Source: Oscillibacter sp.
GTDB lineage: Bacteria > Bacillota > Clostridia > Oscillospirales > Oscillospiraceae
Length of the DNA stretch: 8,825 bases
Direction: 5' to 3'
Assembly: GCA_022796315.1 (NCBI GenBank)
Contig: JAAWIL010000261.1
Span: 1-8,825 of the forward strand
The notes under the pieces were generated by a model, which was given only the letters and a program-made list of their open reading frames with translations, was not told the DNA's origin and did not search any database. Positions 7,459-8,825 of this stretch are shown in pieces. Made by a program: the position numbers and the translations under genes. Position 1 is the stretch's first letter, and every line of letters begins with the position of its first letter.

Positions 7459-8235
7459 CCAGCCGCCCTCCTGGAAGGAGGATTCCCGGTTGACGTTCCA
7501 GTTGTTCAGGTAGTTCTTGTTCCGGTAGGCTTTGGGCGTCATGCCGGTCTGGCTGCGGAAGTGCTGGATAAAGTGGCTCTGGGAGGAGTAGGACAGCATG
7601 GCGGCGATGTCCGCGAAGTCATAGTCGCTGAATCGGAGCAGATTTTTTGCCATGTCGATTTTCCTCTGGCGGATGTACTCGCTGACGGAGACGCCGGTCT
7701 CCTGCTTGAAAATACGGGAGAGATGGGCCGGTGAGACACAGATGGCGGAGGCCAGGTCCTGGATCGTAATGCGGTCCATGATGTGGACGTAGATATAGTC
7801 AATGGCCTCCGCCACCTGTTTGGAGGACGCGACGCGCTTTTTCAGGTTCCGCATCCGGCACACGTAGTCCAGGGCCATCTGATCATGAACGTAGACGATC
7901 TCCGCCATGTTGTTGCAGCAGTCCATCCGGCGGATGTACTCATCGCTGAGACTGAACGCCTCCTCCATGGCCATGCCGCCCTCCATACAGAACCGGGCCA
8001 GCATGGCCGCCGTGACGATGAAGTGGTAACGCAGATTCGTCACAGGATTGTCGGAGAGCTGCCCCGCGCCCTCCAGATTCTCAAAGGCGCCCCGGCTACA
8101 ATTCTCCTGCACGGCGTCGATCATCCCCGCCGCCACAGAGCGGTAAAACAAAAACTCCTCTCCGGGTTCCCTGTGGCTGGCGGCCTCCCTCTGACCATCG
8201 GCCTCTAATGGCTTCCATCCTTGAGACGCGTTCAT
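7447..8235 (-). CDS. AraC-family transcriptional regulator
   Basis: The 262-residue protein ends in a typical AraC DNA-binding domain. The first helix-turn-helix is about residues 155-180 (ITIQDLASAICVSPAHLSRI), and the second is about 206-232 (DFADIAAMLSYSSQSHFIQHF), closed by the family signature GMTPKAYR. The N-terminal half (about 28-130) is mainly helical rather than a cupin barrel, a layout seen in Clostridia regulators beside sugar transporters; its ligand is unknown. ATG 8235 is chosen because AGGAGGG (8248-8242) lies six bases upstream. The frame runs back to 8340, but that start lies inside the promoter. It points away from the substrate-binding protein gene and converges on the phosphorylase operon, so it most likely controls uptake and breakdown of the same glucan, and perhaps itself through the palindrome at 8315-8332. 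Confidence 0.9.
   Translation of the reverse strand: MNASQGWKPLEADGQREAASHREPGEEFLFYRSVAAGMIDAVQENCSRGAFENLEGAGQLSDNPVTNLRYHFIVTAAMLARFCMEGGMAMEEAFSLSDEYIRRMDCCNNMAEIVYVHDQMALDYVCRMRNLKKRVASSKQVAEAIDYIYVHIMDRITIQDLASAICVSPAHLSRIFKQETGVSVSEYIRQRKIDMAKNLLRFSDYDFADIAAMLSYSSQSHFIQHFRSQTGMTPKAYRNKNYLNNWNVNRESSFQEGGWSHG
7467..7481. repeat. Short hairpin just past the end of the phosphorylase operon
   Basis: CCTCCT (7467-7472), loop GGA and AGGAGG (7476-7481) form a six-base-pair stem within the 3' coding end of the araC-type gene, nine bases after the GH94 stop codon. No T-run follows on either strand, so it is not a standard intrinsic terminator. It might slow RNA polymerase or protect the 3' end of the operon messenger. 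Confidence 0.3.
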
Positions 8236-8275
8236 AAGCATCCCTCCTGGAACGTCTTTTGGAGTTTCCATATAT

Positions 8276-8301
8276 AGCCGCCGCAAGCCATACCGGCGGC
8301 T
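8276..8301 (-). other. Leader hairpin of the araC-type gene
   Basis: AGCCGCCG (8276-8283) and CGGCGGCT (8294-8301) are perfect complements around a 10-base loop. With the promoter at 8312-8340, the messenger would begin near 8305, so the hairpin would sit at its very 5' end, about 40 bases before the ribosome-binding site. A role in stabilising the RNA or in tuning translation is inference. Confidence 0.45.
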
Positions 8302-8311
8302 TACTGCGTTG

Positions 8312-8340
8312 ACTATATCATGAATATGATATTTTGACAA
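8312..8340 (-). promoter_or_regulatory. Promoter of the araC-type gene with an operator-like palindrome in the spacer
   Basis: On the minus strand TTGTCA (8340-8335) and TATAGT (8317-8312) are separated by 17 bases, each matching the sigma-A consensus at five of six positions. The perfect palindrome ATATCATGAATATGATAT (8315-8332, 7-base arms, 4-base centre) fills the spacer and overlaps the -10 box. A protein bound there would block RNA polymerase, so autorepression or repression by another factor is likely. Confidence 0.55.
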
Positions 8341-8344
8341 GAAT

Positions 8345-8399
8345 TTTTTAGAAGTTTTTCCGATCCACCAGGTTCACATCTATGAAAACTACCTAAAAA
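8345..8399. repeat. Long inverted repeat between divergent promoters (candidate regulator site)
   Basis: TTTTTAGAAGTTTT (8345-8358) is the near-perfect reverse complement of AAAACTACCTAAAAA (8385-8399), differing by one extra base in the middle. The spacer is 26 bases. It lies roughly 70 to 125 bases upstream of the expected transcription start of the substrate-binding protein gene, a common place for AraC activator sites. A hairpin-forming function is also possible. Confidence 0.45.
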
Positions 8400-8433
8400 C
8401 CAGCATGGATTTGATATTTCTTTCTCTAATTTT

Positions 8434-8463
8434 GTATACGTTTTTTCCCTTGCTTTTTATAAT
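8434..8463 (+). promoter_or_regulatory. Candidate promoter of the ABC transporter gene, weak -35
   Basis: A perfect -10 box TATAAT lies at 8458-8463. At the matching distance upstream only GTATAC or TATACG is found (8434-8440), a poor -35. This pattern fits an activator-dependent promoter. TTGTATACGTTTTTT (8432-8446) also resembles a catabolite-responsive element with about two mismatches, which would place carbon-catabolite control over the -35 region. That reading is tentative. Confidence 0.45.
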
Positions 8464-8519
8464 GAAGGAGATACCACAGCAGGGGGCTGTATCAAATTTG
8501 GAAATAGGAGGAAACGATC

Positions 8520-8825
8520 ATGAAGAGAAGGATTTTGTGTCTAACCCTGATAGCCGTGATGATTTTGGGTCTTCTGAGCGGCTGCGGCAGCGGAGGGAGC
8601 GGCCTGCTCAGCGACATCCAGGCCAGCGACGGCGGCAAGGTCCTGAACATCTACGTGTGGAACGAGGAGTTCCAGGGAAAGTTCAACGAGAATTACCCCC
8701 AGGTGGAGCGGCTCTCGGACGACAAGTCCATCGCCTATCTGAAGGACGGCACCGAGGTCCACTGGATTGTCAACCCCACCCAGGACGGCGTCTATCAGCA
8801 GAAGCTGGATGAGGCGCTGCTCAAG
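8520..8825 (+). CDS. Carbohydrate ABC transporter substrate-binding lipoprotein (5' part only)
   Basis: The frame starts at ATG 8520, with AGGAGG (8506-8511) eight bases upstream, and runs open off the right edge (102 codons). The N-terminus is a lipoprotein signal peptide: MKRR, a hydrophobic stretch, and the lipobox LSGC with Cys22 as the lipid-modified residue, followed by a Gly/Ser-rich linker. The mature part starts KVLNIYVWNEEFQGKFNENY and continues with VHWIVNP and VYQQKLDEALLK, characteristic of family 1 extracellular solute-binding proteins of sugar importers in Clostridia. It should capture oligosaccharides on the outer face of the membrane and deliver them to permease subunits, presumably encoded downstream of the window. 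Position beside the AraC regulator and the phosphorylase operon suggests beta-glucan oligosaccharides as cargo; this is inference. Confidence 0.88.
   Translation, partial: MKRRILCLTLIAVMILGLLSGCGSGGSGLLSDIQASDGGKVLNIYVWNEEFQGKFNENYPQVERLSDDKSIAYLKDGTEVHWIVNPTQDGVYQQKLDEALLK

Noticed and set aside
8236..8340. Longer N-terminus of the araC-type protein starting at 8340 or 8271
   Set aside because: 8340 lies in the -35 box and upstream of the predicted transcript start. 8271 has no ribosome-binding site, whereas 8235 has an ideal one.
8276..8399. CRISPR-like or tandem repeat array
   Set aside because: The repeats here are single inverted pairs, not regularly spaced direct repeats, and no cas genes are present.
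8405..8812. 135-codon plus-strand frame overlapping the transporter gene
   Set aside because: It begins in the AT-rich promoter and then runs out of frame with the lipoprotein gene, whose signal peptide, lipobox and ribosome-binding site are clear.

Overview
The window looks like chromosomal DNA of a GC-rich Clostridia member, most plausibly a gut Oscillospiraceae-type bacterium. This is inferred from strong Shine-Dalgarno sites, the GC-rich coding style, a DUF624/YesL protein, an AraC regulator with a helical sensor half, and a Gram-positive lipoprotein solute-binding protein. No taxonomic marker gene is present, so the assignment is soft.

Bases 1-890 are a gene-poor, lower-GC scar. The left edge (to about 93) looks like the end of a mobile or MITE-like element whose tip touches a TA dinucleotide. 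Next comes the wreck of an OmpR/PhoB-type response regulator on the minus strand (about 212-640). It has several frameshifts and has lost its C-terminus. A 45-bp fold-back element (442-486) with perfect 15-bp terminal inverted repeats and TA on both sides sits inside it. Removing the element plus one TA restores the in-frame receiver motif GGDEYIIKPFGLQEL. A terminator-like hairpin (641-671) and a strong promoter with an extended -10 (782-811) follow.

Bases 891-7458 form a tight four-gene plus-strand operon with gaps of 27, 14 and 14 bases. It encodes a DUF624/YesL membrane protein, a GH16 endo-beta-glucanase of the ExDxxE type without a signal peptide, a 903-residue GH161-like (GH94-clan) beta-glucan phosphorylase, and an 803-residue GH94 disaccharide phosphorylase. 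The likely scheme is import of beta-1,3-gluco-oligosaccharides, internal cutting by GH16, stepwise phosphorolysis of longer chains by the GH161-like enzyme, and phosphorolysis of the last disaccharide by GH94. The products would be glucose 1-phosphate and one glucose. Substrate linkage is inferred from the GH16 partner and the known GH161-GH94 tandem arrangement.

Bases 7447-8235 carry an AraC-family regulator on the minus strand, whose 3' end overlaps the GH94 gene by 12 bases. Its promoter has a perfect 18-bp palindrome in the -35/-10 spacer. Transcribed divergently from it, at 8520 and running off the window, is the lipoprotein substrate-binding subunit of a carbohydrate ABC transporter. 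The intergenic region between them holds a long inverted repeat and an AT-rich promoter, a plausible control point for sugar uptake. The window reads as a compact phosphorolytic beta-glucan utilisation locus beside decayed, transposon-marked DNA.
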